DNA from: JASSUD01 sp031963445
GTDB lineage: Bacteria; Pseudomonadota; Gammaproteobacteria; Burkholderiales; Burkholderiaceae
Length of the DNA stretch: 16,042 nucleotides
Assembly (NCBI GenBank): GCA_031963445.1
Contig: JASSUH010000004.1
Location: forward strand, 1-16,042
Direction of reading: 5' to 3'
Under the pieces are notes generated by a model. The model was not told the origin of the DNA and did no database searches. It saw only the letters and a program-made list of their open reading frames with translations. A program made the translations under genes and the position numbers. Positions 14,751 through 16,042 of the stretch are shown piece by piece. The first letter of the stretch is position 1. Every line of letters starts with the position of its first letter.

Positions 14751-15609
14751 ATGATGAATTCGCTCTCTCAGTCTTTCGCTAAACCGATGATTCGTTGGAT
14801 CGGTGGCAAACGTCGCTTAGCCAAAAAGCTACTGCCCTTGTTTCCTGAACACCATTGTTATGTCGAAGTGTTCTGTGGGGGGGGCAGCACTGTATTTTGT
14901 AAGGCCAGAGCCTGCCCCCGTTGAGGTGATTAACGATATTAACGGAGAGCTAATAAATCTCTATCGCGTTGTTCAATATCACATCGACGAGTTTGCTAAA
15001 CAATTTGAATGGGCGGTAACCAGTAGGGAGTTATTCCAGCGGTATCAAGGCACACCACCAGAAGCACTCACCGATATACAACGCGCCGCGCGCTTTTATT
15101 ATTTGCAACAAAACGCGTTTGGCGGCCATGTAGCTAGACAAACCTTTGGCACCACTACCACCCGCAAGCCTGCTATGGATTGGGAACGTATTGAAAAGAA
15201 GGTATTAGCGACCCACCACCGAATAGCCAGCACACAAACGACTATTGAAAATCTGCCTTGGCGCCAATGTATCGAGCGTTACGACCGAGCACATACGTTT
15301 TTTTATCTCGACCCTCCCTATTGGCAAACTGGAGGATATGACGTGCCGTTTGGCTTTGAAGAGTACGAGCAGATAGCCGACACCATGCGCACTTGTAAAG
15401 GGAAAATCATGCTATCCATTAATGATCATCCCGATATGCGGACTGTTTTTAAAGAATTTCGGATGATCGAGTTAGAAACGGTGTACACCGCAGGCCAGAC
15501 CAACGGCAAACGAAAAAAGCGCAGTGAACTTGTGATCTTGAATTGGGAACAAGAAAGGACACCAGCAAAGCGTATTAATACCCGTATGGAATCAATATGC
15601 GCATGTTAG
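14751..15609 (+). pseudogene. dam: Dam-type DNA adenine methyltransferase, one frameshift in a G8 tract
   Basis: A class D12/Dam adenine-N6 methyltransferase lying within the lysis cassette. From ATG at 14751 (or 14754): FAKPMIRWIGGKRRLAKKLL and YVEVFCGG. At the G8 run (14877-14884) the frame is lost; removing one G continues as AALYFVRPEPAP and VEVINDINGELINLYRVVQ, with QNAFGG, and the catalytic DPPY in FFYLDPPYWQ near residue 187. Healed length is about 285 aa. FCGG(A) is the cofactor-binding motif and DPPY the catalytic motif, so the enzyme would be complete if in frame. Target GATC is the family norm but not shown. Possible causes of the break: decay, read error in the homopolymer, or phase-variable on/off switching at the G tract. 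Confidence 0.82.
14877..14884 (+). repeat. G8 homopolymer inside the methylase gene
   Basis: Eight G residues encode the cofactor-binding FCGG loop region; one fewer G would restore the reading frame of the whole methylase. Homopolymers of this kind permit slipped-strand length change, but also sequencing errors. Confidence 0.7.
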
Positions 15610-15628
15610 CGCGGTTAAACCGTATCCC

Positions 15629-16042
15629 ATGATGTTCTGGCCTCCCTCCCGCTTTATCCTGATCACGCTTTTGCTGAGCGTGTTAGCCAGTGCGATCACG
15701 ATCCAAAAATTCAAAATCGAAAAATTACAGGTTGAGCGAGATGCAGCACAGCAAAGCAATGCGGAAAAAGCAGCCTTTATTCGGGCATTACATCAGCAAG
15801 CCCGTGTGCAAGAAGCCGAACAACAAACGTTACAGCAAGAAGTTGCCCACATTCATCAGCAACAAATTCAACGAGAAACCATGCTTAAGCGCATCGATGA
15901 AACGCGGCTTGTTCGGCATTGGGCTAAGTCTCGCCTGCCTGAACCTATTATCCGCCTGCACGAGCACGGTACCTTTAGCAACGCCAGCGCTTATGTTCAA
16001 CGCTTGCCCTCGGGTGACGCCGTGCAGCCTCCCCGCAAGTGC
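15629..16042 (+). CDS. Inner-membrane spanin (LysB/Rz-like), 3' end outside window
   Basis: 138 codons to the window edge without a stop. The N-terminus MMFWPPSRFILITLLLSVLA is a signal anchor, then a long glutamine- and alanine-rich coiled coil (Q/E/A heptads through EAEQQTLQQEVAHIHQQQIQ), then the family's conserved SRLPEPIIRLHEHG block. This is the i-spanin of the Rz/LysB class, which spans the periplasm with its outer-membrane partner to complete lysis. It follows the methylase by about 20 bases, continuing the lysis operon. A second start, MFW, is three bases later. The partner gene is embedded in it in the +1 frame. Confidence 0.82.
   Translation, partial: MMFWPPSRFILITLLLSVLASAITIQKFKIEKLQVERDAAQQSNAEKAAFIRALHQQARVQEAEQQTLQQEVAHIHQQQIQRETMLKRIDETRLVRHWAKSRLPEPIIRLHEHGTFSNASAYVQRLPSGDAVQPPRKC
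15897..16042 (+). CDS. Embedded outer-membrane spanin lipoprotein (LysC/Rz1-like), 3' end outside window
   Basis: Too short for normal gene calls and nested in the spanin gene in the +1 frame. From ATG at 15897: MKRGLFGIGLSLACLNLLSA, then C: a positively charged start, hydrophobic stretch and lipobox LLSAC. It continues with LATPALMFNACPRVTPCSLP, matching the CPRVTPC...LPAS pattern typical of Rz1/LysC o-spanins. Lipidation at that cysteine would place it in the outer membrane to pair with the i-spanin. The nested arrangement is the standard Rz/Rz1 architecture. It is cut by the window edge, so its length is unknown. Confidence 0.75.
   Translation, partial: MKRGLFGIGLSLACLNLLSACTSTVPLATPALMFNACPRVTPCSLPAS

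Overview
The window is a P2-like (Peduovirus-type) temperate phage genome or prophage from a gammaproteobacterium. The evidence is the near-complete left half of the P2 morphogenetic order (Q, P, O, N, M, L, X, then lysis genes), a late-control D gene, an Ogr zinc-finger activator and a tRNA-Lys attachment core. The host genus cannot be read from the sequence. Base composition is moderate, with very AT-rich non-coding stretches, and many genes carry single-base frameshifts. That pattern fits either a decaying prophage in a host-restricted bacterium or a draft sequence with homopolymer errors.

Layout. At 1-1049 lies gene D (late control/tail), rightward and broken in its first third. At 1054-1760, leftward, are a frameshifted Xre-type repressor and, overlapping its end, a frameshifted small membrane protein; the two share an unusual glycine/asparagine-rich motif. 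At 1761-2066 is an AT-rich control region with two palindromes over a candidate rightward promoter. At 2067-6606 is a tightly packed rightward operon: ogr, a 75-codon unknown gene, a large primase-helicase, an AlpA/excisionase-like HTH protein and a tyrosine integrase. A strong inverted repeat closes it at 6608-6643.

At 6644-7716 is about 1.1 kb with little coding capacity. It holds a 48-bp tRNA-Lys 3' fragment (attachment core), a possible broken small leftward gene, a symmetric nested inverted-repeat element of 280 bp rich in GTTAC/GTAAC, and a GC-richer hairpin zone where the phage cos site is expected. At 7717-10389, leftward, are portal Q and terminase P (P frameshifted). From 10527 to the end, rightward, run scaffold/protease O and capsid N (both heavily frameshifted), then intact M, L, X, holin and endolysin, a frameshifted Dam-type methylase, and a Rz/LysB-like inner spanin with an outer-spanin lipoprotein (LysC/Rz1 type) nested inside it. 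Both spanin genes run off the right edge.

How it fits together. The repressor probably controls the ogr-primase-xis-int operon; Ogr should switch on the late genes; terminase, portal, scaffold and capsid build and fill the head; holin, endolysin and spanins lyse the cell. Integrase lies beside an attachment core that is NOT completed by the 5' half of a tRNA, and late genes lie on its far side. This order is expected of an unintegrated (circular) phage genome or of tandem prophages, not of a simple single prophage end. The most unusual piece of DNA is the symmetric repeat element at 7023-7302, which could be a replication origin or a regulator-binding array.
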